DNA from: Victivallales bacterium
GTDB lineage: Bacteria > Verrucomicrobiota > Lentisphaeria > Victivallales > Victivallaceae
Length of the DNA stretch: 44,587 nucleotides
Assembly (NCBI GenBank): GCA_031261965.1
Contig: JAISIP010000079.1
Location: 1-44,587, forward strand
Direction of reading: 5' to 3'
Every line of letters starts with the position of its first letter. Position 1 is the first letter of the stretch. This document shows positions 7,583-19,500 of the stretch, one piece after another. Below the pieces are notes generated by a model, which was not told where the DNA came from, ran no database searches, and worked only from the letters and a program-made list of their open reading frames with translations. The translations under genes were made by a program, and so were the position numbers.

Positions 7583-10009
7583 ATGGCAGATGATTCAACA
7601 ATTTCGGTTACAGGGATCGGGCAAGCACAATCCGGGCGGACGATTCCGCTTTTTTTAACTCGCGACCCGGTTATTTTTCCGTTCAGCCTCACCCCGTTGG
7701 TAGTCTCGGAGGAGAATCTCCCGGCATTGCGTCTGGCGATGGAGGATGAGCGGTTGTTGGCGATTTTTCCGGAGTCGCCCAACGAAGAGGAGTTGAGCGT
7801 TTTGCCAATGCCAATTTCGTTGCAATATTTCGATTTTCGCGAAAAGCGCCGCAACGGGGTCGGCACTCTGGTGCGGGTGGTCAAAGAGTTGAATTTCCCG
7901 GACGGCTCGGTGCGGATACTCGTCCGCGGACTGAAGCGAATCTTTTGCCGGGGAATTGAGTCGGTCAACGCGGTGACGTCGGCGCGGATTCTAATCTACT
8001 CCGAGCCGCCGGAGGAGAATCTCGATACCGAAAACAAGGCGCGGCAAAAGGGTGCGATCGCGACTTTCCAGGAGCTGGCGAGTTCGTTGCCGGGTTTGCC
8101 CGATGAGTTGCAAGTTGCTGTATGCAATGCGGAGTCTCCCAGTCGTCTCGCCGATCTGATTGCCGACGCACTCAATATCAGTTATTCCGAAAAGATCCTT
8201 TTGCTTTCGACCGTTGAAGTGCGTAAACGGCTTGAGATTTTGGCGATTTTGATGAACCGGGAACTGGAAGTGCTGCATTTGGGCATGAAAATTCAAAACG
8301 AAGTTCATCAGGCAATGGGGCAACAGCAACGCGAATTCTTTTTGCGTGAGCAATTAAAAACAATTCAGCAGGAACTCGGCGAAGACAGCCGCAATCCGGA
8401 CATCATCGAAATCGAGGCGCGTCTGAACAAAACCGAGCTGCCCGCCCACGTCCTTGAAGTTGTACGCAAAGAACTCTCCCGGCTGGAATTGATTCCCCAA
8501 GCCGCGCCGGAATATCATATTTCGTACACCTACATTTGCTGGTTGCTGGATCTGCCGTGGTGTGTTTACACTGCCGAGCGGCTTGAGTGCATCGAAGCGC
8601 AAAAGGTGTTGGACGCCGACCATTACGGGCTTGAAGACGTCAAAAAGCGGATTATCGAATTCCTCGCGGTGTTGCAACTAAAGGCGAACGAAGAACGCAA
8701 GGCACCGATTCTCTGCCTGGTCGGTCCGCCGGGAGTGGGCAAAACCTCGTTGGGCAAATCGATCGCCCGGGCGATGAACCGCAACTTTATCCGCATTTCA
8801 TTGGGCGGGGTACGCGATGAGGCGGAGATTCGCGGACATCGGCGTACCTATGTCGGCGCATTGCCGGGACGAATCATTCAAAATCTCAAAAAAGTACACA
8901 GCAACAACCCGGTGTTTATGCTTGACGAGATCGACAAGTTGGCGAACGATTTTCGCGGAGATCCGGCGTCGGCGTTGTTGGAAGTTCTTGACCCGGCGCA
9001 AAATTTCGCCTTTAACGACCACTATCTCGAAGTCGATTACGATTTGTCCAAGGTGTTCTTTATCGCCACTGCCAATCAGCTTGAGACGATTCCTGGTCCG
9101 TTGCGCGACCGTATGGAGATAATTCGCCTGCCCGGCTACACCTCCTACGAAAAGCGCGAGATCGCCCGGCGTTATCTTGTCGGCCGCCAAATTAAAGAGA
9201 ACGGCTTAAAGGTCAAGCAGATACATTTTTCGCTGGCGGCGGTGGACGAGCTGATCGACCATTATACCCGTGAAGCGGGCGTTCGCGAGTTGGAGCGAAC
9301 CATCGGGCAGGTCTGTCGCCGGATCGCCCGCCGGATCGTGGACAAAGAGATCGCCGAGGGCGAAAAAATTTCGGTCACTCCCAAATTAGTGCAAGAGTTG
9401 CTTGGGGCACGCAAATATATTTTGGACGAAGCCGAGGCGAATCCCGGCGCGGGTTGCGCAATCGGTATGGCGTGGACGAGTTGCGGCGGAGTGATTTTGC
9501 CGGTGGAAGCGATTTCGCTGCCGGGCAAAGGCACTTTGAAGTTGACCGGGTCATTGGGCAAGGTTATGCAGGAGTCGGCGGAGACCGCCTACAGTCTGGT
9601 TCGCGCTCACGCCTCGGAGTGGGGAATTAAGCCGGAGTTTTTCGCCGAACACGATTTTCATATCCATGTACCGGACGGCGCGACCCCCAAAGACGGACCC
9701 TCGGCGGGGGTGACAATCACCATGGCTTTGATTTCACATTTGCGCAATCAGCCATTGAAGTCGCGTCTGGCGATGACCGGCGAAATTACCTTGCGCGGGC
9801 GGGTCACGGCGGTCGGCGGTATTCGTGAAAAGGTCATAGCTGCCCTGCGTGCCGGGGTTGACTCGGTGATGTTGCCGGAAGAGAATCGCAAAGACGCTTT
9901 GGAGTTGCCGGAGCAAATTAAAGAAAAATTGGAATTTTATTTCGTTTCCGACTTTAAAGAGGCGATGAAAATCGCATTCAACTCTGTTCCCCGGAGGAAA
10001 TCAAAGTGA
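7583..10009 (+). CDS. lon: ATP-dependent Lon protease
   Basis: Walker A GPPGVGKTSLGK, AAA+ motifs, catalytic Ser PKDGPSAGVTITMAL and Lys GIREKVIAA. Confidence 0.96.
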   Translation: MADDSTISVTGIGQAQSGRTIPLFLTRDPVIFPFSLTPLVVSEENLPALRLAMEDERLLAIFPESPNEEELSVLPMPISLQYFDFREKRRNGVGTLVRVVKELNFPDGSVRILVRGLKRIFCRGIESVNAVTSARILIYSEPPEENLDTENKARQKGAIATFQELASSLPGLPDELQVAVCNAESPSRLADLIADALNISYSEKILLLSTVEVRKRLEILAILMNRELEVLHLGMKIQNEVHQAMGQQQREFFLREQLKTIQQELGEDSRNPDIIEIEARLNKTELPAHVLEVVRKELSRLELIPQAAPEYHISYTYICWLLDLPWCVYTAERLECIEAQKVLDADHYGLEDVKKRIIEFLAVLQLKANEERKAPILCLVGPPGVGKTSLGKSIARAMNRNFIRISLGGVRDEAEIRGHRRTYVGALPGRIIQNLKKVHSNNPVFMLDEIDKLANDFRGDPASALLEVLDPAQNFAFNDHYLEVDYDLSKVFFIATANQLETIPGPLRDRMEIIRLPGYTSYEKREIARRYLVGRQIKENGLKVKQIHFSLAAVDELIDHYTREAGVRELERTIGQVCRRIARRIVDKEIAEGEKISVTPKLVQELLGARKYILDEAEANPGAGCAIGMAWTSCGGVILPVEAISLPGKGTLKLTGSLGKVMQESAETAYSLVRAHASEWGIKPEFFAEHDFHIHVPDGATPKDGPSAGVTITMALISHLRNQPLKSRLAMTGEITLRGRVTAVGGIREKVIAALRAGVDSVMLPEENRKDALELPEQIKEKLEFYFVSDFKEAMKIAFNSVPRRKSK

Positions 10010-10731
10010 AAAAATGGACTATTTTGCTCTTAACGCTTTTGTTTGCGACCCTTTGGGGAGCTAATGAACTCCCGCTCGAAGAATTTATGCAACGGGTGCG
10101 GGCACCGCACCTGACTTCAACCTATGCGGCGCTGGAGGGGACGATTCAACATCGTCGGACCAATGAAGAACCCAGGAGCGAATCGATCTACTTTGCGGTG
10201 ATTTTGCAGCCGGAACGCATGACCGGGCAAATCATCGTCGGCGGTAAAGAGGGGTATTTGATCGGGCAAACCCGAAACTCCGGCAACTCCGAAACCAGCG
10301 TCGTGCCGATGCGCGGCAGCCGGGAGGGGACAAATCCGCTCCTGGGATATATGGGGGTGCGTCCGTCGGATCTGACTATGAGTTTTATCTTTTACCCGAT
10401 CGTCAAAGAGTTGCCTTCGGGTACAGTCAAGGGCATACCGTGCCGGGTGGTGTTGCTTGAAGCACCGGACAAGAGCGAATTTGTTCAGGTCTATATCGCC
10501 AAAAGTCACTATTTTCCGCTCAAAGCAGTGTTTCTTAAACCGGGCGAAACCACGCCGTATCGCACGCTTGAAGTGAATGCCTTTAAGCAGAAAAACGATC
10601 TTTATTACACCGAAGAGATCAGCTTGTACGGTCCGGGCTGGAGAACCCGGATTAACTTTGACAAGTCGGCTAATGTCGGGGTGTTTGCCCCCGGCGACAA
10701 GGCGACCTCGGTGATTATCCGCAATTTATAG
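10006..10731 (+). CDS. LolA-like / outer-membrane lipoprotein-sorting-like secreted protein
   Basis: Signal peptide MKKWTILLLTLLFATLWGA; LolA-like beta architecture; GTG start overlaps the lon stop (GTGA). Confidence 0.55.
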   Translation: MKKWTILLLTLLFATLWGANELPLEEFMQRVRAPHLTSTYAALEGTIQHRRTNEEPRSESIYFAVILQPERMTGQIIVGGKEGYLIGQTRNSGNSETSVVPMRGSREGTNPLLGYMGVRPSDLTMSFIFYPIVKELPSGTVKGIPCRVVLLEAPDKSEFVQVYIAKSHYFPLKAVFLKPGETTPYRTLEVNAFKQKNDLYYTEEISLYGPGWRTRINFDKSANVGVFAPGDKATSVIIRNL

Positions 10732-10794
10732 GCTATCTCTAAAGGGTATCTCTAAAAACTGATTTTCAGCTAAAATCGGTTTTTAGAGATACCC
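10731..10794. repeat. Dispersed inverted-repeat copy: 23-bp hairpin (10744-10766 / 10772-10794) plus an extra partial left arm at 10731-10743
   Basis: GGGTATCTCTAAAAACTGATTTT-cagct-AAAATCGGTTTTTAGAGATACCC; single G-U wobble. Sits between convergent gene ends. Confidence 0.9.
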
Positions 10795-10806
10795 AATCCG
10801 GAAGCC

Positions 10807-11862
10807 TTACAAGCGCGAGGCGCGGTTTTGCAGCAACATGTCAGCCAACACCAGCGCGGTCATCGCTTCGACCACCGGGACGGCGCGGGGTACAAGGCAG
10901 GGGTCGTGGCGACCGTGAACGCATAAAGTCACGGCGTTGCCGTTTTCGTCGATGGTCTGCTGCTCTTGGGCGATTGAACTGGTGGGTTTCATCGCCACGC
11001 GGAAGACGATCGGTTGCCCGGTCGAAATCCCACCGAGAATCCCCCCGGCGTTATTTGAGCTAAATCCGCCCGGCGTAATCGGGTCGTTGTTGTTTTTACC
11101 GCGCAAATCGGCGGCGGCGAACCCAGCACCGAATTCAACGCCCTTGATTCCGCCGATCGAAAGCATGGCGTGGGCGATCAAAGCATCGAGCTTATCGAAC
11201 ACGACTTCTCCCAGCCCGGCGGGAACGCCGTCGGCGCGGCATTCGATGATTCCGCCGACGCTGTCAAGCTCACTTTGCGCGGTGCGAATCGCCGCAATCA
11301 TCGCATCTGCCACTTCGGGGTCGGCGGAGCGGACGATGTTGGATTCCACTTGTGACAAGTCGAAATTTTTTGCCGAAACTCCGCCAATGCGGATACTGTA
11401 GGCTTGCAAACTAATGCCGTAAAAGGCGAGCAACTGTTTCGCCACCGCTCCGGCGGCGACGCGCATGGCAGTCTCCCTCCCTGAGGAGCGACCGCCACCG
11501 CGATAATCGCGAATGCCGTACTTTTTGAAGTAACCGTAATCGGCGTGACCGGGGCGGAAGCAGTGAGATAGATTTTCATAGTCGGAGCTATGCTGGTCGG
11601 AGTTGCGAATCAGCATGGCAAGGGCGGTTCCGGTAGTGACGCCGGCCATAACGCCGGAGAGAATCTCCACGGAGTCGGATTCGTTGCGCATGGTGCTGAC
11701 TTTGGATTGCCCGGGGCGGCGACGGTCGAGATCGTGTTGAATTTGCGCCGTATCGAGCCTGATTCCGGCGGGAACGCCGTCGATGACGCAACCGATGGCA
11801 ACGCCGTGGGATTCCCCGAAGGTCGTGACCCTGAAAAGGTGTCCAAAGGTGTTTCCGCTCAT
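10807..11862 (-). CDS. aroC: Chorismate synthase
   Basis: [70 protein letters not shown]. Confidence 0.96.
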   Translation of the reverse strand: MSGNTFGHLFRVTTFGESHGVAIGCVIDGVPAGIRLDTAQIQHDLDRRRPGQSKVSTMRNESDSVEILSGVMAGVTTGTALAMLIRNSDQHSSDYENLSHCFRPGHADYGYFKKYGIRDYRGGGRSSGRETAMRVAAGAVAKQLLAFYGISLQAYSIRIGGVSAKNFDLSQVESNIVRSADPEVADAMIAAIRTAQSELDSVGGIIECRADGVPAGLGEVVFDKLDALIAHAMLSIGGIKGVEFGAGFAAADLRGKNNNDPITPGGFSSNNAGGILGGISTGQPIVFRVAMKPTSSIAQEQQTIDENGNAVTLCVHGRHDPCLVPRAVPVVEAMTALVLADMLLQNRASRL

Positions 11863-12419
11863 GATTTTACTCCTTTTTCGATAAGATCCGCTATTTTGCC
11901 TGCAACTTCGGCGGCGGGAATTTCCTGTTTTATCGGGAAACGCAGTTCGGCGAAGAGTTGAAAGCGTGCCTCTCTTTGTTTGCAAATTTTTTGAAACTCC
12001 TCTTGCGGATCGGTCGCCGAGGCGAGAAACGGAGGCAATCCGCGCCGGACAATCCGCGCATACGCAATTTCCGGGGCGATGTCAAGCCATATTCCAAACC
12101 CGAGTTTGCGCAATAATTCCATATCGACAAAACGATTATCGACCGCCCCGCCGCCGAGTGCGATCACTTTAAAACCAGGCATATCGGCAAGCACGCCGAT
12201 CACTTTTTCCTCGGCCCGGCGGAATTTCTCCTCACCGACGGCGAGATAAATCTCCCTGATTTTGGCGTGTTGCCCGGTTTGGCGATGAAACTCCTTTTCT
12301 ATTTCTGAGTCGGTATCGACAAAAGGGGCGTGCCAGTGCCGGGCGAGCAGTTGACCTATGGTGCTCTTGCCGCAATGTTTGATTCCGGCTAAAATTATCG
12401 GTCGGGTCGGAATACTCAT
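11859..12419 (-). CDS. aroK: Shikimate kinase (an in-frame GTG at 12422 is also possible)
   Basis: [44 protein letters not shown] overlap with aroC. Confidence 0.85.
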   Translation of the reverse strand: MSIPTRPIILAGIKHCGKSTIGQLLARHWHAPFVDTDSEIEKEFHRQTGQHAKIREIYLAVGEEKFRRAEEKVIGVLADMPGFKVIALGGGAVDNRFVDMELLRKLGFGIWLDIAPEIAYARIVRRGLPPFLASATDPQEEFQKICKQREARFQLFAELRFPIKQEIPAAEVAGKIADLIEKGVKS

Positions 12420-13306
12420 CACATAACCGAATCGGGGCGGACAATCTGGGTTCCGACTCCATGGTCGGTAAAAATTTCCAGCAACAACGTATGGTTCACG
12501 CGTCCGTCGATCAAATGTACCTTATTTATGCCGGAATTCAACGCTTCGACGCAACTTTTGATTTTGGGTAACATGCCGCCGGACAGGATTTTTTTCTGCA
12601 CAAGGTCGGCGATTTCGTCGGTGCGGATGGTCGGAATAACCGAGGTCGGGTCGTTGCAGTCGGATAACACTCCCGGCACGTCGGAGAGGAAAACCAGTTT
12701 GCGGGCGTGAATCGCCTCGGCGATTTTGCAGGCGGCTACATCGGCGTTGATATTGTAGATTTGCCCGTCCTGCCCGGTTCCCAGCGGGGTGATTACCGGG
12801 GTCAACCCGGCTTCAAGAGCTTCCATAACCGGGGCGACGTTCACAGCGGAGATTTCACCGACGAATCCGACATCTTCCTGCACGCCGGTGACCGGGTCAA
12901 TTGATTTGGTGCGATTGGCGTGCAAAATTCCTTTGCCGGAGAGTCCGATCATTTTGCCTCCGGCTTCGTTGCCGAGCTTGACTAATTCGGCGTTGACCTG
13001 ATTGTGGAGGACGTCGTCCACGACTTTGATGGTCTCCGCGCAAGTGTAGCGCAACCCGTTTACGAACTTCACCGGGATGTCGCGTTTGCGCAATTCCGCC
13101 GAGATCGCCTTGCCGCCGCCGTGGACGACGATGGGGCGGATTCCGATCGCTTCAAGCAACACCACATCGCGCATGGTGCTTTGAACCAGCCCGGGGTCTT
13201 CCATGGCGCTGCCGCCGAATTTTACCACTACAATGGAGTTGCGAAATTTTTGGATATAGGGCAACGCTTCAATCAAAACTGCGGCTTTGCCGATGAACTC
13301 TTTCAT
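12419..13306 (-). CDS. argB: Acetylglutamate kinase
   Basis: VVVKFGGSAMEDPGL, IVVHGGGKAISAELRK, YNINADVAACKIAEAIHARKLVFLSDVPGVL. Confidence 0.96.
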   Translation of the reverse strand: MKEFIGKAAVLIEALPYIQKFRNSIVVVKFGGSAMEDPGLVQSTMRDVVLLEAIGIRPIVVHGGGKAISAELRKRDIPVKFVNGLRYTCAETIKVVDDVLHNQVNAELVKLGNEAGGKMIGLSGKGILHANRTKSIDPVTGVQEDVGFVGEISAVNVAPVMEALEAGLTPVITPLGTGQDGQIYNINADVAACKIAEAIHARKLVFLSDVPGVLSDCNDPTSVIPTIRTDEIADLVQKKILSGGMLPKIKSCVEALNSGINKVHLIDGRVNHTLLLEIFTDHGVGTQIVRPDSVM

Positions 13307-13413
13307 ATTTCTTCCCGTCGTTTAAGGATTGTCTTCTAACTAATATAGCTTACCGCTCAGGTTATGTCAAAGAACTATTTTTGGCTAAAAAACGAAAAAA
13401 GCAGAAAAAATAG

Positions 13414-13442
13414 TTGCAAATAGCGTTGTAATGTGTTATAAT
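13414..13442 (+). promoter_or_regulatory. Strong sigma70-like promoter upstream of the giant protein
   Basis: TTGCAA - 17 nt - TATAAT. Confidence 0.7.
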
Positions 13443-13500
13443 TATGATTGTAGATATGTGTTTTTAATCTATCAGGAAAGATGAAAGAGGATAATAGTAT

Positions 13501-16500
13501 ATGCTCTACGAATTTATAACGAGTACTCGCGGTGGCAGTATCTCTGCCCACGGCAATTTGGTGTTTTTAGACAAGTCGGATTTTGACACCGGCGGCAGCT
13601 GGTATTATACCTACGGTAGTGACCCGTATTTGTATACGACTGACCCTACTCCGGTTTACAGCCCGATCACCCTGGGAAATGGCAGCCGACTTGTTTTGGG
13701 CAACACCCAGGGCGATTATCGCGGCGATAGCAAAGTCTACAATTTGCGGGTGGACGAGAACAATATTCAAGGTGCGACCAACGCGGTCTTTTTCAATGGC
13801 GACGGGGAGGTTGACTTTACCCCGGTCACCGGCAACGGCAAATTGGGTCAAGTCGATAAAATTTCGCCCAGAACCCAGACTATACGAGTGACGAACCAGG
13901 TCGATTCCTCCGGTTGGACCATCGGTACCGGCACCGCTATTCCGGGATCGCAAAATGGCAGTGCCTACGGGATTAGAAGCACGGGTAAGTTAACCTTATT
14001 AAGCGACATGAGTGCGAATTTCGAGATAGACTCCGATCTTAATCTGATTCCTTATAGAGATACCAGAACTGCGAACGCTCCCCCGTACAATACCTCCTCC
14101 GGCAACCTCATCAATTCGGCGGCATTCCGGGTCGGCAGTATGCAAATCGACAACAACTTCACCGGGGTATTGAATGTTTCGATTCCGCAGCTTGTGATTC
14201 ACCACTACACAGGAGCGGTCGATAATAATGAAATTGGAGCTTACGGAGTTTTGGCGGACGGGGCGTTTACGCTTGGCAGAATATATCGCGGGGTGATCGA
14301 TGCCCAGGTCGGCAACGTGGATCTTTTGTGTGACAATATTAATCTCGCTCCCGCAGGCGTGGATCCAAAAGTTGCGTCGGTAAGCAACAATACTGTCAGC
14401 GCGATCGGCATAAAGGGTTCCGAATTGAATTTCAATGCTTTCAACAGCGAATTTACCAACTCTTGTGAGATTATCACCGACGTGCAAAGCGTCTCGATGG
14501 TTGCCATCTCCAAAGGGGGTGACGGTTCAAGTTCGTCCGCCGCCGACAACGAGATCAACTCAATCGCCATTGATGGCGGCAACGTTACTTTTAACGGTAA
14601 ATTTGAGGCTACGCTCGACAGTACGATTTCCGATATCGCCATCGGGGAATACAATGGTAAGGTTTTCAGTTTTTCAGGGAACTCTTACAATCTTTACGGG
14701 GTCAGGGCCTCGGGGGCTTTTGTCGCCAATAAGAACTTTGACGGCACTATCACATTAAAGTTTGATTCCCCGTATGTCTCCGGCAAACAAGCTTCCGTAA
14801 TAGTAAGCAACGTCGCCGGTATCCGCGGTTCAAGCATAACGGTCACAAATGGTTATCTCCGCAGCAACATAACCATCAACGTGAACGATGATTTGCGTTG
14901 CGCCAGTACCGCGGACTATATTTGCGGTGTGCGGGCAAGCACCATTAACGCGGCGGCGTTCGACGGGGTTATTTCCGTAACCAGCGACCGTACGTCAACC
15001 GTTGCCGCCGGACTTCTGATCACCAATTATTTTGCCAACGGCAACGATGACAGCTTCGATATTGTTGGTAGCATTACGGTAAACGGGCGGCGTGCCGCCG
15101 CAATTTTAGGCAGTACCGGCAGGGATATGAATATCCGTATTTCCGGTCACGTGCAGTCAAACGATTATGCCATATTTGCCGGTACTTACCCCTCCTACAG
15201 CGGCACGATAATTCGCTACAACACCAACGACCGGGTGGAGATCGCCGCCGGAGCTACTGTAATAGGCAATATCGAGCTTTTTAACGGACGTAACTCGATT
15301 ATTATCGACAGCAACGCCAGAGTTGCCGGCAACATCAACGCCGATCTGGGTTCAAACAACGTGGAGATCGTTCTCAATGACTACAGGTTTGGCTCCGGAC
15401 CTTTTCCGGCACTTCTCGGCACGATAATCACCAGCCAAACCCAGATCGATTCCACGGTGCATTTTACTTTGAATTTAAACAGCGTCGATCTCTCCAATGG
15501 TCCGCGGGAATATAAGATTTATTCCGGCAATATGGAGGGGTGGACCAGTCAGATGCTGGCGTTCAAATATCAGGGAGTCAGCGGCGAAGTTCTGGCAGAC
15601 GGCGGCCGATACCTCCAAGACGGGCTGGACGTTTCATCGCGAATCGAAGGCGGAGAAGTTATTTTTACAGTCAACGCGTTGCCGACCGACGTCGCCGAAC
15701 TTAATGCGGTAAAAAACCTTACCGAATCTTACGACCACAACGCCGAAACGGTGACTTTGGGCTGGGATATAACCGGCACTCAGGGCAGTTTTGAGGTGGA
15801 ATACCGCATTACCGGTGGTACTGCACAAGGCGGGACCATAGTGCAACTGGTCTCCGACAGCAAGCGGAGCATTACCTTATCGAATATCGAAGCCGGGCAG
15901 ACCGTTGCGTGGCGAATCCGTCAGAACATCGGCAACGGCGATCGCACCAGCGTTTGGAGCGACGGCAAAGATGTGATTATGCAACCGGTCGATTACGTCT
16001 ATAGCAAAGTAGAGGGTGTCGATTTTGAGTTCAGCGGGTTCTCCGGCGCGTCTGCTGTGGCCAACTTGGAGTGGGATCCCGGCGCGGAGTACAGCGAGGG
16101 ACTCAAAGGGTACGTCGTCCGTTATTTCCAGGTTAAAAATCGGATTGTCGGCGATATTCCCTGGGAAACAACCGCGGTGATGACCAAATATGTCACCGCA
16201 CCCGAGCTTTTGGTATCCGGCTTGACCAACTTGCAGTACTTCTACTGGCAGGTTCAGACGGTGGATAAAATCGACGAAAATGGCGAGTGGGTTATCGACC
16301 CGAATAACTGGGTTGACGGCGAGATCTTTAAGGTATATGATGACGACACCACGCCGCCCTGGTTTGTCGATGGTCAAGGTGCGATTCTTGATTCGGCGGT
16401 CAACTGGGCTGACCCGACCAAGATCGATCCGCTGGAAACCAAGACCATGGATCCGTATCTGGAATGGGCGAGTGCGACCGACGACCGCTCCGGCGTGAGC

Positions 16501-19500
16501 CGTTACACGCTCCGCTTCAGAGTGAGAGGATCGGGTTCGGAGTGGATAAGTTGCGATGTCCCGGTGGAGGACGATACCCAAAAAGTGTTCACATTCCAGC
16601 TTTCGGATTGGATTGCAAAGAATCCGACCGCCGGAGTTCAATTGCTCACCAACGCGACTTACGAGTGGCAGCTCACCGCGGTTGATTACGCCGGGCAGGA
16701 GTCCAGCGCGTTGACCGGTTCGTGGGCGGCGGAGACCAAAAGGCCGGTCTTGGACGCGGCAAGTGTGGTTTCGACGGTGAGTTGGAACACATCAAGAAGT
16801 GCGTTGTCCGTTTCCGTCAAGTGGGATCCGGCAACGACCGAGACGGGTTATTCCAAGGTTTTGCGCTATGAGTTGCAGTATCGGGTCAGCGGCAGCGAAG
16901 ACAGCTGGACGACCCGGGTCTTTTCGGTCAAAGGCGAACCGCTCTCGTGGGCGGGGAATTTGGCGAACAACGACTGGGATTATCGGCTCACGGCTTACAA
17001 CACGGCGGGGAACGCCTCGGTGTCGGTCAACGGCAAGTGGCTCGCCGACAACGTTGCGCCGGTGTATATCGACGAGACCGTCACAAATGTGACCAATACC
17101 TATGATCTTGCCAACAAGCTTAATACATTAAACTTCACCTGGTCGAATGCGACCGACAACTCCGCCACGCGACCGAACTCCGGGATGGATCGGTTTGAGT
17201 TGGCGTATTACGACGAAGAAGGTGTTCGCGTTGTCCTCGGCACTTTTGCTTACGACTCTCGCAAAGCGTTGTACAATTACAGTATAACCGTCGGCAGAGG
17301 CGGCAGACTGGCTTTGCCCGAAGGCATCTATTCGTGGGAAGTTGCTGCTTACGACCGCGCCGGCAACGTCACGGCGGTTTCCGGAAACAGTTTTACGATC
17401 GATACCGAACCTCCGAAAGGTGCATTGTCCAACCTCCAGTTTTACGGATTGGCGACGGGTTATACTATAAATGAACCGAACGGCGATCAACGTAGCTCCG
17501 GGTTCGGACTACCGCCTTACACTCCTTCCTCGTCGTCTGTGGTTGACTTTGTGGTGACGGATATTTATGTGGATTTCATGTTTGACAGCACTTATGCGGA
17601 CAACTCCGGCGAAGTGGTGTATCTTGTCCAGATTTGCGACAGTGCCAAGTTTACCGGCAGCAGGCTTTACGAATTCACCACCACCGACACCACGTTGAGG
17701 TTGGACGACACCAACGGCTACGGTGCCGGGTGTATGGCCAATACTTCAAGTCATGAGGTTTACTGGCGGGTTATGGCGATGGACGGCATGGGCAACGCCA
17801 CCGGCAACTGGTACAACGGCAGTATGTTTTACTTCACCACAGAGGGATACAACATAACCGATATCGACAATCCGACCAATATTGAGAGTACCAATGATTC
17901 GGTCAACCTAAACAGCGTGTATCTGAACTGGTCGGCGTCTTCGGATATTTTCGGTGTCGAAAAATACGAAATAAAATACACCAAAAAAGGCGGCACAACG
18001 ACCACGATTTCGGTTTCCGCCGTTGATATAAGCAAGACACTTACGCTTGCGGACGGCGATTACACCTGGAGCGTTCGCGCCGTGGACTACGTCGGTCATA
18101 CCAGTGCCTGGACTGCGGGCAACGCGTTTACCATTGACGTTACCGCTCCGGTGTGGAACAATGGCGCCGGGTTGGCTATCACCTCAAGTCCCGGCTCGAA
18201 AGACATTGCCTTTGCGTGGCGGGCGGCGAGCGATGCGCATTTGGCGGGTTATGTTCTAATTATCGATAAAAAGACTTCAACCGGCAACGTCAGCACGACT
18301 GTAACTATCCGTGATCCCAAGGCGACCAACTATATTCTCTACAATCAGGATGACGGCGATTATTCGTTTACGCTTTACGCGGCGGACTCTTTTGGGAACG
18401 TATCCAATGCCAGCAACCTTGTGAACACTTCGGTTGATACTTCGGAAGATGCCGGGCAGACCATGGCGACCGCCAAGAATCTGCCGTGGGGAGTGAAAGA
18501 CCAGCAGACGATCGGCGGTTCGGATACGGAAGACTGGTTTACCGCCAGATTCACCGGCGCGGCGACGCTCAATATCACCGTTTCCGGGGTGGCGAATTTG
18601 AACGGCAAGAGTTCCGGGGTCAAGTTGACCGTCTACAGTGCCGACGGCAGAAAAATCAAGAGCTACTCGGTCAAGCCGGGCGATAAAGCTTTGCCGGGAT
18701 TGCTTTGGGACACCGCCAAATACGGCAATAGATACTATCTTAAGGTGGTTTCCGCCAGCAGCAAATCGACCGCGAAGTACGGCGTTGTGGCGCAGCAGGA
18801 TCTGTTTGAAACGGCTACAAAGAACGTCGATTTCGGCAGTGCCGCATCGCTGAAATTAACGTCGGCGGGCTATGGCAGTTTCAAAAACGGCTGGGTCGGT
18901 TTCGGCGACAAGACGGATTATTACAAATTTTCCACCACCGAAGATGGCGCGCTTACAGTGAATCTGACCATGCGTCAGCAAACCGAAAAAACCAAATACA
19001 AAGTTACGCTCTACAACTCGGTCGGCAAAAAGATCAAGAGTGTCACGGTAAAGGGAGAACTCGGCACGCTTAATAATATCTTCAAAAAAGATGTTCTGGC
19101 GTTGAAGGGGACATACTATTTGGCGATCGATGCCGGGGACAAAGGCAAGGGCAAGCACAACGGTTATTACGACTTCACGGTAGACCACGACTATTTCCTT
19201 GACCTGGACGAAGTCAACGACGGCAAGAGCTACACGGTTTCGACCGCGACCAACACTTCGATTTCCGGCTGGGTCGGTTTCGGCGACGCGTCGGATACAT
19301 ATTTGTTGAGAGCCGGAGCCGGAGCATATTCGGTTTCGATCAACGGAGTCAGTGCCAAGCTCAAAGTCACCTTGCGCGATGCTACGACCGGCAAAAAGGT
19401 CAAATCGTGGAGCGTCAGTGAGCCGAATAAGTTATTGCTTGACCATTCGTTGCTTAAGGGCAACACCTATTTGGAGGTCAAAGCGAGCGACAACGGTAAG

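Noticed and set aside
13481-13519. Short ORF MKEDNSICSTNL just before the giant gene
   Set aside because: Only 12 codons with no attenuator signature; AAAGAGG there is better explained as the Shine-Dalgarno of the ATG at 13501.
15877-16641. 254-aa minus-strand ORF inside the giant gene
   Set aside because: Long open antisense frame explained by codon bias of the FN3-coding strand; no domain signature.
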